A stretch of DNA of 64,000 bases from Spirosoma telluris (GCA_003259005.1 QLII01000004.1:37755-101754); one strand, 5' to 3'; positions 49,673 through 62,428 are shown, numbered from the stretch's first letter. Notes: generated from the letters alone by a model not told the origin. Translations and numbers: made by a program.

Positions 49673-52397
49673 TTATTCGCTGCGTAGGCTTTTAACCGGA
49701 TTCATCATGGCCGCTTTAACGCTCTGAAAACCCACCGTCAGCAGCGCTAAGCCTATGGCCGCTAATCCCGCGGCCACAAATAGCCATCCACTGAGCGTGG
49801 TTCGGTAAGCAAAGCCCTCAAGCCAATCATGCATCAGATACCAGGCTAGTGGGCTGGCCAGCAGCAAGGCAATCAGGATCAAGAAGACAATCTCCTGGCA
49901 AAGCAGAATCACAATCCCCGCCACACTAGCCCCTAATACCTTGCGGATGCCGATTTCCCGGGCCCTTCGTTCGGTCGAAAATATAGCCAGTCCCAGCAGG
50001 CCTAAACAAGAAATAAAGATAGTAATCCCCATCGCCAGGTTGGTCAACCGCTCGGTTCGAAGATCGTCTGCATATAGCGTGGCAATACGATCGTCTAAAA
50101 ACGAATAAGCAAACGGTTTCTCCGGGAAGACCCTCTTCCACTCTGCCGCTAGTTTGTCGATGAGCGTTTGTAGCTCCCCAGCAGTCATACCCTTTGCAGT
50201 TAGTTTGACGGCGAGGGCGGTCTCTTTGGCGGGGTCGTGCCGGATGACGATTGGCCAGCTCGCCTGATGAAACGAGTTCTCATAAAAATCGGCCACCACG
50301 CCAGCAATCGGATAGACCTCGACAGGGCTGGCGACCAGCTCCTGGCCGATAGCCTGGCTCACATCGGCAAAACCCAGGGCATGCGCACAACGCTCACTGA
50401 TCAACACTTCCCGGCCACTGTCGGCGGGAAGCAAATTTCGCCCCGCAACCAGCTTCATACCATAAAAAGGGATGTAATCCTGATTGCCGAAATGAAAGGA
50501 TAGATCGATGGGTTTCTCCGGGCTGTTTTTCAGACCTCCACCGCCAAATCCGCTATGCTTTTTGTCCATGGGTGACTTCCACTGTTGGATTACCTGCTGT
50601 ACACCCGCTACCTGGCGGATCTTATCCGCCAGTACCGCTACCTTACCCGTCTCGGCCTTAGCCGGTAGCCGACCCTTCGTCTTGTCCGAACCAATTGTTG
50701 TGGTATGCATCGGGTTCGTTGGCTGACCACCGAGGGTGATGATGGCATCCGTCTTGAAACCCAGATTCGTATGCAGCACATATCGCAATTGCGACCCCAT
50801 AACCAGAGACGCAATGATAAACACCAGCGAGATCGTAAACTGGAAGACAATCAATCCTCGGCGCAGCGTTCCTTTTCCACTGCCCGCTGTCGCCGTAATC
50901 CCTTTCAACGTCAATACGGGCTGATAGCGGCCCAACACCTTGGCGGGATAAAACCCCGCCAGCAGGGTGGTCACCGTCGTTGCCAACAGAAAAAATAAAC
51001 CAGTCGTACGATCCACCCGAAAAGGAACGCCCGCCGGGATCAAATCGGCGAACACGTTCATCACCGGTCTAACCAGTAGCGCGGCAAGCACCACGGCGGC
51101 TACGGTCAATAAGAGGGATTCGGTAAAAAACTGCACCGCAATGCCCGACCGGTTACCACCCAGCACCTTACGAACGCCGATTTCTTTGGCTCGTTGCAGG
51201 GATTGAGCCGTTGACAAATTGACAAAATTGACAATGGCAAGAACAAGGATAAATCCGGCCACCGCCATCAGCGCGTACAAGACCGGTAAACTGGCCTTTC
51301 TGCCCTCACCCCCATAGTCGGATGAAAGTGGCTACCCGACAGCGGTTTGAGCTGGGCAGTAAATCCCGGCTTGGGGCCATAATGCCGTTTGGCAAAGGGG
51401 ATAAATTGCGTATCAATCTGTGAAGGTTTTACATCTTTTTCCAGTTTGATGATCACCTGGCTGGAGCGATTTAACTTATCCCAGCGATCCAATGTAATGT
51501 CTTCCTTCAAAAAACTGGCGGGGATCGTCGCATACGAGATCCACTGGCTGAACTGATAATCACTGTTTCCGGGCCAATCGGCGACAATCCCGGTTACGGT
51601 AACCATCAGCGAATCCTGATAATAGATCGTCCGACCGATGATGCTATCCGGGTCGGAATGACCAAAGTATTTTCGGGCTCTTCCGGCGGTAAGCACGACC
51701 GAGTTGGGCCTGCTCAGGGCAGTCCTGGCATTTCCGCTTAGCCACTGATAGTGAAAGATATCGAAGTACTGAGGTTCCGCAACAACGATACTACCGTCGT
51801 CATCAAGTGCTTGGGTTTGTGGGCTGATCAGGTGGTATCGTTACGCTGGCCCCATAGGTCTGATAGGCAGCCACCGTCTGCATGCCCGTCATTTCCCGGC
51901 GCATAGCCGCTGGCATGGGGCCCGGTACGCTATGCCAACGCCCCCCAAACACGACTGCATCCACACAATAGATGCGGTCAAGGTCGGGATGGAAATTATC
52001 ATAACTGAATTCGTAGCGGGTAATCAGATAAATGACCAGACAGGCACAAATGCCTAACGCCAGGCCCACGACGTTGATGAACGAATAGAGCTTGTTGCGA
52101 ATCAGTTTACGAGAGGCTATTTTGAGATAAGTAGGTAGCATAGCGGCTTGAACGATCGAGGTAGAGGTCCGGTACTCTGGGTTTGTGTACTTGGGAGTTT
52201 GGCTTATTTTCGAGCTTGCAAACGGTCGAATCAACCGCAGGACCGCCAGTGTATATCGCCAACGGGCTTTGGATACACCAACGGTTTCACCCAATAGGTA
52301 TACATCTCCAGCAGGTCACCTTGCAGCTCATCTTCCAAGCCATCTGGACTGAACCAGCTCAGTAGCCAGACAGCCCAGTAGGGAGGTCCGTTGCCAT
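49673..52397 (-). CDS. FtsX-like ABC transporter permease with N-terminal permease-prefix domain, frameshifted
   Basis: The N-terminal prefix (WLLSWFSPDGLEDELQG) belongs to PadR-linked permeases. Then MLPTYLKIASRKLIRNK starts the first MacB/FtsX unit with its membrane helix (VVGLALGICACLVIYLI), a periplasmic domain (VVLTAGRARKYFGHSD), two helices and EIGVRKVLGG. The second unit repeats the plan and ends EIGIRKVLGA, then NPVKSLRSE. Frames break near 52280, 51800 and 51320 (GGGG). One extra G restores the last. The PadR regulator upstream should control it. Substrate unknown, often antimicrobial or membrane stress compounds. The start at 52397 is an estimate. Confidence 0.8.
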
Positions 52398-52744
52398 TGG
52401 TTAAGCGCCCATAGCTGTAGAATTGGGGTTGGAATCTGATCCCACAACTGGGTCCGCTGCTGTCGACATTCGAGTAGCGCCCGCTGCCCGGCTGTGGTTA
52501 CTGTGAATAGGCGTTTCTGACGGCCTCCCCGTTCGGCCGTCGCCCCGCCCATCCGGGAAGTGACAAATCCTTTTTCCTGCAGCCGTTGTAGGGTGGTATG
52601 AACCGTCGGAAAGCTGATGCTCCGGGCCATTTGGCCATCAATGGTCTGGGTGATTGAGGCACAGTAGGCCCCTTGTTGCAGGGCGGCTACCGTCAGCAAG
52701 ACAATCTCTTCCAACTCACCTAAAAAGGGTCGTTTCATGCTCAA
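52328..52744 (-). CDS. PadR-family transcriptional regulator
   Basis: This 138-residue winged-helix protein has LGELEEIVLLTVAALQQGA, then the PadR pattern FPTVHTTLQRLQEKGFVTSR and GRQKRLFTVTTAGQRALLE. It overlaps the start of the permease gene, the common PadR/FtsX cassette of Bacteroidota, and probably represses that operon. The last 20 residues may be misread if a C is missing in CCTCCCTAC near 52385. Confidence 0.85.
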   Translation of the reverse strand: MSMKRPFLGELEEIVLLTVAALQQGAYCASITQTIDGQMARSISFPTVHTTLQRLQEKGFVTSRMGGATAERGGRQKRLFTVTTAGQRALLECRQQRTQLWDQIPTPILQLWALNQWQRTSLLGCLATELVQSRWLGR

Positions 52745-53370
52745 AAGCGGTTGTAGTACTTGTGACTACGATTAGTATAGTCTTTGCCGTACAAATACCT
52801 TACCAAATATGTGCAAAGAGGCTTAATGGCCACGAAACGGCTTTTTCAGCATATCAGGGCATCGCGTGTTGTCCAAAAATGGACAGTTGCTGTACCGAAA
52901 CGGACGGCTTATTGATTGATTAGTAAGTCTATGTTGAAAGGACAAGCGTTTAAGCTTAGAAACACCTTTGTCTTACCAAAACGCTCGGTTCGTGTGCCTG
53001 CTATTGACACCGTTTCGGGTAGAAGACTGCAACGACGTGCCGTGAACGATCAGAATGCCCTTTTGTGATTTTTCCGAAACTATCCCAATTAAGGCCTAGT
53101 AGCGCTTAAAAGTCGCTTTCCTTTTCACCGAAGCATCGACCTGGCCCTATCTGTCTACTTTTATCTTACCAGATACAGCATAAACCTATACTTTGTAGTT
53201 ATTCGCATGCGTATAGATCATTAATAATCGTACAAATGATAAAATCCAGTAGTAAATTTATGTTTCTATTAATAAAACAGTATCCCTGTTTAGTCAAAGT
53301 ATGATAACATACACAACACACTCAGGAAATCTTGCCTGGAGACCTTTGAGGGCACAAAAACCTCAAATTA
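52745..53370. other. intergenic region between PadR cassette and TonB receptor
   Basis: About 625 bases with no supported gene. It must carry promoters for both divergent units, of which the receptor's is AT-rich just before 53371. No clear repeat. Confidence 0.4.
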
Positions 53371-56300
53371 ATGGTAAAATTTTTAAAGCTCTTTTTTGTA
53401 CTTTTCCTTTTTACAGTCCAGCTCTCAAAGGCACAAACCAATCTGGCGGGTATTTCTGGAAAGGTAACCGATCAGGATGGGAAGCCCCTGGAAATGGCGA
53501 CCGTTCAAATCAAAAATGAATCAACTGGCTTTAGAGCCAATACAGTGTCTAACGAGAAAGGTGAATTTCGGTTAAAGGAATTACCACTGGGCGCGCCTTA
53601 TTCCATCACGGTTCAATTTATTGGAATGGCCACTCAGTCACAAACCGGGTTTCCCTCAACCAGGGCGATCTATTGCAGGTATCCTTTAAACTGGTCGAAA
53701 GCTCCCAGCAATTAGAAACAGTCGTCATTTCCTCCACGTCTTTAACCAATAAGATCGAAAACATTGGTACGTCAACGGCTATTACCGCCAAGGATATAAA
53801 TCGGCTACCCGTTAACGGACGGAACTTCTCCACCCTGGCCGACCTGTCGCCACTGAGCACCGGCACTAGTCTGGGCGGACAGTTAGGGTCTGCTACTAAT
53901 TTTACCATTGATGGTATGGCCGCCCGAAGTACGATAGCGGGTGGGCAACCCACTGGTGCTTATTCGATCACGATGGAAGCCGTTCGGGAGTTTCAGGTGG
54001 TGACCAACCAATATGACGTTACGTATGGAAACGCTGGTGGGGGACCATCAGTACCGTAACCAAGTCGGGCACAAACAAGCTGAGCGGCAGCGCATTCACA
54101 TTCCTCAGAACGAGTGGACTCTCAAGTCCGTATGGCCTCAATGAGCAGAAAAGAGACCTTCCTTTCAGTACGACTCAATACGGTTTTTCGCTGGGCGGAC
54201 CTATCATTAAAGACAAACTGCACTTTTTTGTCGCCTGGGACCGTCAGGCCAGTACGCAGCCGCTGTTGATCGCGCCGATTCAATCGACAGCCGATGCCTT
54301 GCGCTATAACGTCACTCAAGCTACCGAAGATCAGTTTCTGCGTATCGCCCGTAGCAAATATGGCGTGGGCAATGCTCCTCAGTTTGGTCAGTTTACCCGG
54401 TTCAAAAATACGCAGGCGCTGTTTGCTCGTATTGACTGGCAGATCAATGCCAAAAACCTATTGACAATCCGGGATAACTACATCTATGATCTGGATAACC
54501 AATCGGATGGCGATAATACGACATCAACATGTATGAGGTGTACAGCACCCGCAAGAGCTCTAATAACAGCCTGATGGCCTCGTTGCGGACGACGCTCAAT
54601 CCGAAGGTAACCAACGAGTTAAAACTTCAGCACTTTTGGGAGTACAATAAAATGTTTGCCAATCCGCAGTTACCGGAAGCCAATATCCCCAGAGCAACCG
54701 TGGCCAACGTAGCGTCGGTTAATCCAACCGATTCAACCAAGTCGTTGTTCACGAGCATTCAACTGGGTGGCCAGCGATATGGGGGTGATTATTTCAATAA
54801 TAACCTGATCCAACTGGTTGACAATGTGTATGTGAATACCAACAAATTCAACTTCACATTTGGGGCTGGTGTGACGTTTAGCAACCAAAATTCCATCTAT
54901 GGCAGTGAAACCAACGGCCGTTTCTGGTATACCGGTCTGGCTGCGTTTGAGAATCTGGCACCTTATCGTTTCACCCGGGATGTTTATCTGAGCAATACCC
55001 CCAATGTTAAGTTCAACGTGCTTATTCCCACTGTTTACGCCCAGGCACAAACGACTCTTGCTCCGGGCCTAAACGTTACAGGGGGTATCCGGGTGGATTA
55101 TACGGATTATCTGACCAAACCGAATTTCAATCAAACCGTATTTAATACGCTGGGGCTACGAACAGACAACCGACTGGCGACCCTTCAGGTACAGCCTCGT
55201 GTACAGGCGACCTGGGATGTTCGTCAGGACGGTAAACATATCATTCGTGTAGGGGGTGGTATTTTGGGATCTGCCCTGAACCCGTATTCCATGATCAACA
55301 ACATGCTGTTTGACGGTAGCCATATTGCCAGTATTGATGTAACCGGCAACCTGGTTCCTACCCCAAACTTCCCTGCCTATCGTGCCAACCCAGCCTCGGC
55401 ACCGGGTCTTGATCTGGTTAATAACCCAACGTGCCTAAACTATACACCATCAATATGAACGGCAAGGACGCCAAAGTACCTACCGTTTATAAAATCAATG
55501 GGTCGTATAGCCACTTCTTCAGCCCTAATTTCAGAATGAGTATTGCGGGCTATATGTCGTTTGCCCGCAACAACTACACGTATATCGATAAGAATATGGT
55601 CGATCAGCCCTTTTTCACCTTATCGCAGGAAGCCAACCGACCTGTCTACGTGCCAGCTTCGTCTATTTTAACGTCAAACGGTTCTCAAAACTGGATTTTG
55701 GGCCGTAAAACGACCGAAGTAGGCCGCGTATTGCAACTGGAAAGCTTAGGGAAAGTGAATCAGACGGCCGTTGTTGTTGATGCCAATTACCGATATTTCA
55801 AGGATGGAGAAATTGCCGTCTCGTATACCTGGAATCAAACCAAGGACAATACCTCCTACAACGGGAACGTGGCCAATACCGCTACACTCGTACAATATAC
55901 GGCTGGCGATCCACGCACCTTAAATCAGATGAATTACTCGGACAACCACTTCCGGACCAAGATTGTGGTTTATGGAAATACGCCCACCTTTTACGGATTT
56001 AACCTGGGCTTCCGCTTTTCAGGCTTAAGTGGCACGCGCTATTCAATGATTGTCAATGGCAACATCAACGGTGATTTCGTAGAAACAAACGATCTTGCTT
56101 TTGTCTATGACCCAAACAAGGCTGAAACGCCCCAATACTTAAAAGATGGGATCAATGCGATTCTGAATAATCCGAACGTAGAAAACAGTGCGAAGTATTA
56201 CATTCGTAATAGCTTTGGGAAGGTTGCTGAACGCAATGGCGGGGTGAATCCGTTTTATGGAACGGTTGATTTGCGCCTGACCTATAAAATCAAAACGTTC

Positions 56301-56525
56301 AAAAAACAATACATTGAGCTTTCCGGCGATCTGTTTAACACCGCCAATCTGATCGATAAATCCTGGGGCGTTAACCATGCGTTGGGAGCCACTACGTTGC
56401 TGTCCAGATCGGGCTTCGACCCGGCTACCAACAATTATAAATATGCCGTCAATACCAATGCGGGTGTATCTGGCCTAAGCGGAAATCCGTATCAATTTCA
56501 ACTTGGCGCCCGATATGGGTTTTAG
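53371..56525 (+). CDS. TonB-dependent receptor with CarboxypepD-like N-terminus, several frameshifts
   Basis: A signal peptide (LKLFFVLFLFTVQLSKA) is followed by the carboxypeptidase-regulatory-like repeat (GISGKVTDQDGKPLEMATVQ), then the plug (NIGTSTAITAKDINRLPV, NFTIDGMAARSTIAGG, SITMEAVREFQVVTNQYD), and a long outer-membrane beta barrel ending in QFQLGARYGF with the aromatic C-terminus. Breaks at about 53647 (GGG), 54045, 54523 and 55425 are each healed by a base. Total is about 1,050 residues. It imports large or complexed nutrients with TonB-ExbBD energy. The plug/barrel resembles OmpA-related oar-like receptors. No SusD is adjacent. Confidence 0.85.
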
Positions 56526-56565
56526 GATCACCCATATAGTTCATCCATCATAGCGTTCTACTAAC

Positions 56566-56600
56566 CGAACGGGGTTGCCTTAAGCAGGTAACCCCGTTCG
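56566..56600 (+). terminator. strong hairpin terminator after the TonB receptor
   Basis: A 14-base arm (56566-56579) pairs with 56587-56600, one mismatch, loop TTAAGCA. It lies 41 bases after the receptor stop. Confidence 0.75.
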
Positions 56601-56662
56601 ATATTCAGTAGAATTTTACGTGATTATAATTACCCTAAAACAAGTTCATCCGTATTTCTTAC

Positions 56663-59144
56663 ATGATAAACCGGTCAACTAGTCTTTACAGTGTTGGTGT
56701 GCTTCTTTTTCTGTCAGTACTGGCGGATGCCAGCGGAATAATAGCTCGACTTCAGCAACAGAGGAGGCCGATGTATATAAAAAACTGGCGGCTAAGCGGG
56801 TCAACTTACCCAATGGCTGGGCGCTCACGCCCCCCGGTCGAAGCCTTGATCTGGATGACTTACCGCTCAACCTGGTAGTGTCTCCTTCTAAAAAATACCT
56901 GGCGGTTACCAACAATGGGCAAAGTACCCAAAGCATAACGTTGCTGGATGCCCAGACGGAACAAATTCTCGACACGGTTCAGGTTGGCAAATCGTATGTG
57001 GGCCTGGCGTTTAGTGACGATGAGACGCACGTATACGCATCGGGCGGGAATGATAATCGGATTCTGGTTTATAAACTGGAAAACCAGCAGTTACTGCCCG
57101 AAGAACCCATTATGCTGGGCAAACCCTGGCCTATCAAAATTTCACCCACGGGTCTATGCGTCGATGATGCCAGAAACCGGCTCTACATTGTCACCAAAGA
57201 GGACAGCTCATTGTATATCGCGGATACGAAAACCCGGCAAATTAGTCAAAAGCTAAACCTGGGGGCTGCCGCTTATACGTGCATACTATCACCCGATAAA
57301 AACCAACTTTTCGTTTCCTTATGGGGCGGTGCCAGCGTATTGGTTGTTGATGTCAATACGCCAAAAATAGTGGCTACAATAAAGACCAATAAAAACCGAA
57401 TGATCTGCTGTTGACCCGTGATGGGCGGTATCTGTTTGTGGCCAACGGCAATGATAACACGGTTGCGCTGATCGATGTGGCCAAACAACAGGTGAGTGAA
57501 ACGCTGACCACGTCGCTATTCCCTGATGCCCCGGTAGGCAGCACACCCAATGGCCTGGCCCTGAGTGAGGATGAGAATACGCTCTACATTGCCAACGCCG
57601 ATAATAACTGTCTGGCGGTGTTTGATGTGACCCGTAAAGGCCACAGTCAATCCAGCGGATTTATTCCCACTGGATGGTATCCAACATCGGTTAAAGTGAT
57701 CGGGTCGAAACTGTTCGTCACGAACGGGAAAGGATTTTCTTCGAAAGCCAACCCCAGAGGCCCAAATCCCGTGCGAACACGAACACCCCAACAGGTTGGC
57801 CCTAATCCGCAGGCGAATCCTGGACCGGTTCAGTACATAGCGGGCTTATTTAAAGGTACGCTTTCGATTATCGACATACCGATAGCGAAGTATTAGCGGC
57901 CTATTCACGACTGGTTTATGCCAACACACCGTATACCAAAGCAAGGAACTTCGCTCGGAAGGGGAAGCGGGCAACCCCATTCCGATGCAGGTTGGCGGAA
58001 CCGGTTCGTCGGCACGCTCACCCATAAAACATGTGTTTTACATCATTAAGGAAAACCGCACCTACGATCAGGTTTTAGGCGATATGAAAGAAGGCAATGG
58101 TGATGCCGCCCTCTGCCTGTTTCCTCAAAAAGTGACACCCAATCAACATGCGCTGGCAAAACAGTTTGTGCTGTTAGACAATTTTTACGTCGATGCGGAA
58201 GTCAGTGCCGACGGCCATAACTGGTCATCCGCTGCCTATGCCAATGATTACGTCGAAAAAAACTGGGTAACCAGCTATGGTGGTCGGGGTGGCACCTATG
58301 ATTTCGAAGGCCAAAAAGAAATTGCCCACCCGCGTGATGGCTTTATCTGGGATCACTGTCTGCGGGCTGGTGTCAGTTTCCGGAGTTATGGCTGGTTTGC
58401 CGATGAGGAGAAGCCAAACATTAAAACGCTGGCAGGTAAATTCTGCCCGGCTTTCAAAGGGTATAATCTAGGTTATTTGGATAGCAAGCGGGAAGAAGCC
58501 TGGGAAAAAGACTTCGACGAACTGGTTGCTGCCGGGAAAGTTCCTCAGCTCAGTACGGTCCGTTTTGGTAACGATCATACATCGGGGGCTCGGATTGGGC
58601 TACCAACACCCGATGCTGCCCTGGCGGATAACGATTTAGCCGTAGGTCGATTTGTTGAGCATTTGGCCAAAAGTCCTATCTGGAAAGAATCGGTCGTGTT
58701 TATTTTGGAAGATGATGCCCAAAACGGCCCCGACCATGTGGATGCCACCGCTCGATTGCGTTTGTGGCCGGTGGCTTTGTGAAACGTAATTTTGTCGATC
58801 ACACCATGTATTCTACCTCGGGACTACTGCGAACGATCGAGCTAATTTTAGGCTTGAAGCCCATGAGTCAGTACGATGCGGCTGCAACACCCATGTGGCG
58901 CTGTTTCAACAAACAGGCTGATCTGTCGGGGTTTACTGCGCTCGAACCAGGCGTCGATATCAATCAGAAAAACGTGGCGATCAATCGAAATTCGAAACGA
59001 TCATCGCAATTCAACCTGACCCGTCCCGACGAGATTGACGACCTTATTTTCAGTGAGATTGTCTGGCAAACGGTACGGGGCGAATCGAGTGTTATGCCTG
59101 CTCCTCGCCGGGGTGCTTTTGTTCGGGCCGAAAAAGCGGCCTGA
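56663..59144 (+). CDS. YncE-type beta-propeller fused to an alkaline-phosphatase-like phosphoesterase, several frameshifts
   Basis: An N-terminal signal-like segment precedes YVTN-type propeller blades (KKYLAVTNNGQSTQSITL, NDNRILVYKLENQQL, RYLFVANGNDNTVALIDV, NTLYIANADNNCLAVFDV). The C-terminal half is a phosphoesterase of the alkaline phosphatase superfamily: HVFYIIKENRTYDQVLGDM, DAEVSADGHNWSS and FILEDDAQNGPDHVDA. Breaks at about 56750, 57410, 57890 and 58775 are consistent with single-base losses. The exported bifunctional form is common in Bacteroidota. The function is probably hydrolysis of phosphoesters in the periplasm. Confidence 0.85.
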
Positions 59145-59218
59145 CCGATGACGATGATGATGATTAGCCTGCCGTGTTGCCCTTCAAATTAATTAAAGCT
59201 CCCTTTTTTGCAAGATCC

Positions 59219-60507
59219 ATGAACACCCACTCGATTTATTTCATCCTTGTTCTACTACTGCTAACGACCAGCCAACTGCTCGCCCAGCCTACCAGCGATG
59301 GGTTCATCAACGGGGATCTACTCCCCAACGCCCCGGAATTGGCTGCTCGGGGAAGCTACGGAGTGGCGTACGAACGATGAAACTGGTTCACCCAGGCCAG
59401 CTTGATGTGCTCCACGGAAGCGAAGGCAAGCACCCGATCTACGACCGCACGCTGACGGTTGACATCTGGTATCCGGCTCAACTAGTGGCCAACAAACAGC
59501 CTACTGTTACCTATGAATCTACCCTTGGCCGGTCCAATGACCCCAAACGACCGCTTACGCCGTTTACGTTCCTGGGCAGGGCTGCCCGCGATGCCAAGCC
59601 CGACCCCAGTGGGGCGCTTATCCACTGGTAATTGTCTCCCACGGCTACCCCGGTTCGCGACTATTGCTAACCTACCTGACCGAAAACCTGGCTTCTAAGG
59701 TTATGTAGTCGTGGCTATCGATCACGCCGAATCGACTTACAGCGATCTGGCTGGCTTTCCCAGCACCCTGCTGAACCGGGCACTGGATGACGTGTTTGTG
59801 CTGAATGAAATGGCCCGGCTAGCGGGAAAATCCAGTACTAATTTTCTGACGGGCCTAGTTAACCCGGACAATACAGCCGTGATTGGTTATTCGATGGGGG
59901 GATATGGAGCGCTCAATGTAGCCGGAGCGGGCTACAGTCCCAGGCGCTGAAACTGTTTGGACAAATGACCGGGGGCAGTACGGCTCTGGAACCCCGCACG
60001 CAAGCGTCGCCCGCTTACAAAGCGTCGCTGGACCCTCGGATCAAGGCTGTCGTTGCCTTTGCTCCCTGGGGCATGGAACGGGTGTTTGGGACGCTACGGG
60101 CCTAGCGGGACTGACCTTGCCCACGTTGTTTGTTGCTGGTAGTAAAGATGATGTATCGGGGTACGAAAAAGGGATCAAAGCGATATACGAAGGGGCTATC
60201 AACGCGGATCGATATTTACTGACCTACCTCAATGCCCGACATAATGTGGCGCCCAATCCGCCCCCCTGGCCTCAATGCTCCCTGGGGCACCAGTAGAGGA
60301 CTACATGCATTATGCCGAACCGGCCTGGAACGAGCATCGGATCAATAATATTAATCAACACTTCGTGGCAGCTTTTTTAGGAATTCACCTCAAGGGCATT
60401 GATTATAAAAAGTATCTGGATCTGCCGGCCCCGAGGCCGCTGAGGGTTGGCCAGGCTTCAAAGCCCGCATGGCTGTAGGACTAGACATGCGCCATGCCAA
60501 ACCTTAG
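59219..60507 (+). CDS. exported alpha/beta hydrolase (dienelactone hydrolase/acetylhydrolase-like), several frameshifts
   Basis: A signal peptide (YFILVLLLLTTSQLLAQ) is followed by the alpha/beta hydrolase fold: LVIVSHGYPGSRLLL, VVVAIDHAESTYSD, the nucleophile elbow GYSMGGYGALNV, a FVAGSKDD acid region and ARHNVAP-like His. Breaks at about 59375, 59625, 59700, 59940, 60090, 60265 and 60440 are each single-base. The joined frame ends at TAG 60505-60507. Esterase or lipase activity on short acyl or platelet-activating-factor-like substrates is typical. Confidence 0.75.
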
Positions 60508-60819
60508 CGGTCTGGTGTCTTGCTGGAAGTTTCGTAGCGATTAACCATCGAGTTTCGGCCTGTACTGCCCAGTCATTTCGCTTCTGATTGACTGTCTATT
60601 TTGGCAATTATTTGGTACTTGTATTACTAGTTTAAGGCACCTATTGACCAGTTGGTTTCATGGCAAACCAACTGGTCAATGGGTCCGATACTTCCGGTTT
60701 ATTGAGTACAAGCAGCCGAGCGGAACTTGTATCAATAAACGCTCTTGTATGAGACGCATCACAAACGCTCATTGGTGATTTGTCGTAGCTGATCAACGAT
60801 TACGATTCCACTTAGATAG
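60508..60819. other. intergenic region with a long hairpin
   Basis: About 310 bases without a gene. It contains a 16-bp perfect inverted repeat (60643-60658 with 60665-60680, loop CATGGC), likely a terminator shared by the hydrolase and the PIN operon. Confidence 0.5.
60643..60680. terminator. perfect 16-bp inverted repeat, likely bidirectional terminator
   Basis: Bases 60643-60658 and 60665-60680 pair fully (arm includes GACCAGTTGGTTT) around CATGGC. It sits between convergent genes ending at 60507 and 60820. Confidence 0.7.
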
Positions 60820-61233
60820 CTATCGATTCAGGATTTTCTTGAACTCCTCAAAAGAACAGATGGGTACAGGAGGGAACCGATTTGCTTCCCGTAACAAGTT
60901 CAGAATGTGGCGATCGTCGGACACCAGCCAATCGGCGCCAGCAGCAATAGCACAGTCCACAAATTTGTTGTCGTCTGGATCGTCACTGACTTGACCAAAA
61001 TGAAAGTAGGGTTCCTGCCGCAAGTGATTGGGAGCCGCTAGCAAAAGCGATGTGACTAGCTCAGCGGCTACTGAGCTATAATAGTAGCCCGTCATTTCAG
61101 CGTATTCAAGCAAGATTTCAGTGCTGACTACCCAAGTGAACTCGTTGGCCGCAAAAGCATCATAAAGCCAGCGGTACGATCCATCCCGTGGAATCGACCG
61201 AAGTAGACCATTCGTATCGATAACCACTTTCAC
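60820..61233 (-). CDS. PIN-domain toxin
   Basis: This 137-residue PIN protein opens KVVIDTNGLLRSI (Asp6), with STEILLEYAEM and DDPDDNKFVDCAIAAGADWL and VSDDRHIL carrying the later acidic residues. The start is GTG, overlapping the antitoxin stop as GTGA. It belongs to the putative PIN toxin family distinct from the VapC at 21436. RNA cleavage is expected. Confidence 0.85.
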   Translation of the reverse strand: MKVVIDTNGLLRSIPRDGSYRWLYDAFAANEFTWVVSTEILLEYAEMTGYYYSSVAAELVTSLLLAAPNHLRQEPYFHFGQVSDDPDDNKFVDCAIAAGADWLVSDDRHILNLLREANRFPPVPICSFEEFKKILNR

Positions 61234-61472
61234 TGAACAGCCCGTATTTGGTCAAGCCGCTCAGAACGGTTCTCAAAGTTCATTTGGTCTTCAAGCTGAG
61301 CGGTGGTAAGTCCTTTTTGGTGGATGGCCTTTTGGGCTTCTTCTTCGAGTCGTGTACGGAAATGCTGCATCAGCGTTTGGCGCATGGCCAACACCTCGGC
61401 TTCGCTCATCTCGAAGCTAAACATTTCTAGCAAGGCCAACTGAGCGTTAGTTAATCGTGGAGAGACAACCAT
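61230..61472 (-). CDS. antitoxin partner of the PIN toxin
   Basis: This 80-residue helical protein starts at the second ATG, MVVSPRLTNAQLALLEMFSF, since the longer form adds only a poor leader. It has a coiled-coil-like FRTRLEEEAQKAIHQKG and no HTH. The four-base overlap with the toxin supports the pairing. Confidence 0.7.
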   Translation of the reverse strand: MVVSPRLTNAQLALLEMFSFEMSEAEVLAMRQTLMQHFRTRLEEEAQKAIHQKGLTTAQLEDQMNFENRSERLDQIRAVQ

Positions 61473-61598
61473 AGCGAGAATAGATAAACGGATACACAAA
61501 CTTAACGAAAACAGCCGACTAGTAAGTTCGATGCAGCTTTGATACTTGTTAAAAGGGCAACAAGACTAGGTTGAGCTAAGTGCAGCTAACTTTACTTT

Positions 61599-62414
61599 TT
61601 ATTCATCGAATACCAAGTCTGGATTTGTTGATAGGTACCTTCTGCCTGAGATGAAGAATCGTTCATATATCTGCTTCAAAAAATGGGCGATTAGTAAGGC
61701 AGTGATTAGAATAGGTATTTCGTATCTACCTGTTTGGTACCATGAGTTGGGGTCTGTTTGCTTGGAGAAATCCACCAGACTTAGATAAAATAGAGCCGAC
61801 GCTGACCACAGAGCGGTATAACCTAAGCCTTTTACCAGCCAAGACAGCTCCAAACCACCAAGGCTTATGTAAAGCAACACTGACCCAGCCCACAACAAGT
61901 AGGTAAGCAACCGGATCAACAAGGCGGGGAAGCGTACGACTCCCACTTTCTTCAACCGGGGAGCCACTCCTTGGAGCAAAAACCAGCTCAGCATGAGAGC
62001 CCATATACTACTTGTCCATTGAACTGAGTTCCATAGCATCGTCTCACCGAGTACACCTATAAAATCACTATTCAAGCCAAAATACAAGCTGGCAAACGTA
62101 ACAAAGCCGACCACAAGTATCGTTCGAACTCGTTTGTGGGCAGCGAATTGGCTTTTTACCAGGGTCCACCAGTCCCGCAACAGACGTTTCGAATACACCT
62201 TCCGATAGGTCCATTCCATTTTCTGGATGTTGGTTGGCCCGCCAAAGTCATCAATCGTGTGCTGAAGTGCCTCCTCAAACGAAAGCGAATCGGCCATCCG
62301 GGCTGCCACGGAGGCCACAAAATGGTCCTTCATCTCGTCAATAAAGACGGTTTCAATCAAGTCACATTGTTGGGTCAGAAAGGTAGTGATGCGAGCCTGT
62401 TGAGCCTGAGTCAT
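61599..62414 (-). CDS. PadR-associated membrane protein (271 aa)
   Basis: The cytosolic N-terminus (LIETVFIDEMKDHFVASVA, EALQHTIDDFGGPTNI) resembles the PadR-linked DUF1129/HAAS-type permease partners. Four or five helices follow (TILVVGFVTFASLYFGL, IWALMLSWFLLQGVA, LLTYLLWAGSVLLYISL and others). It starts 15 bases after the PadR regulator and should be repressed by it. Role unknown, likely in the envelope. Confidence 0.7.
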   Translation of the reverse strand: MTQAQQARITTFLTQQCDLIETVFIDEMKDHFVASVAARMADSLSFEEALQHTIDDFGGPTNIQKMEWTYRKVYSKRLLRDWWTLVKSQFAAHKRVRTILVVGFVTFASLYFGLNSDFIGVLGETMLWNSVQWTSSIWALMLSWFLLQGVAPRLKKVGVVRFPALLIRLLTYLLWAGSVLLYISLGGLELSWLVKGLGYTALWSASALFYLSLVDFSKQTDPNSWYQTGRYEIPILITALLIAHFLKQIYERFFISGRRYLSTNPDLVFDE

Positions 62415-62428
62415 AGCGGTAAAGTTGA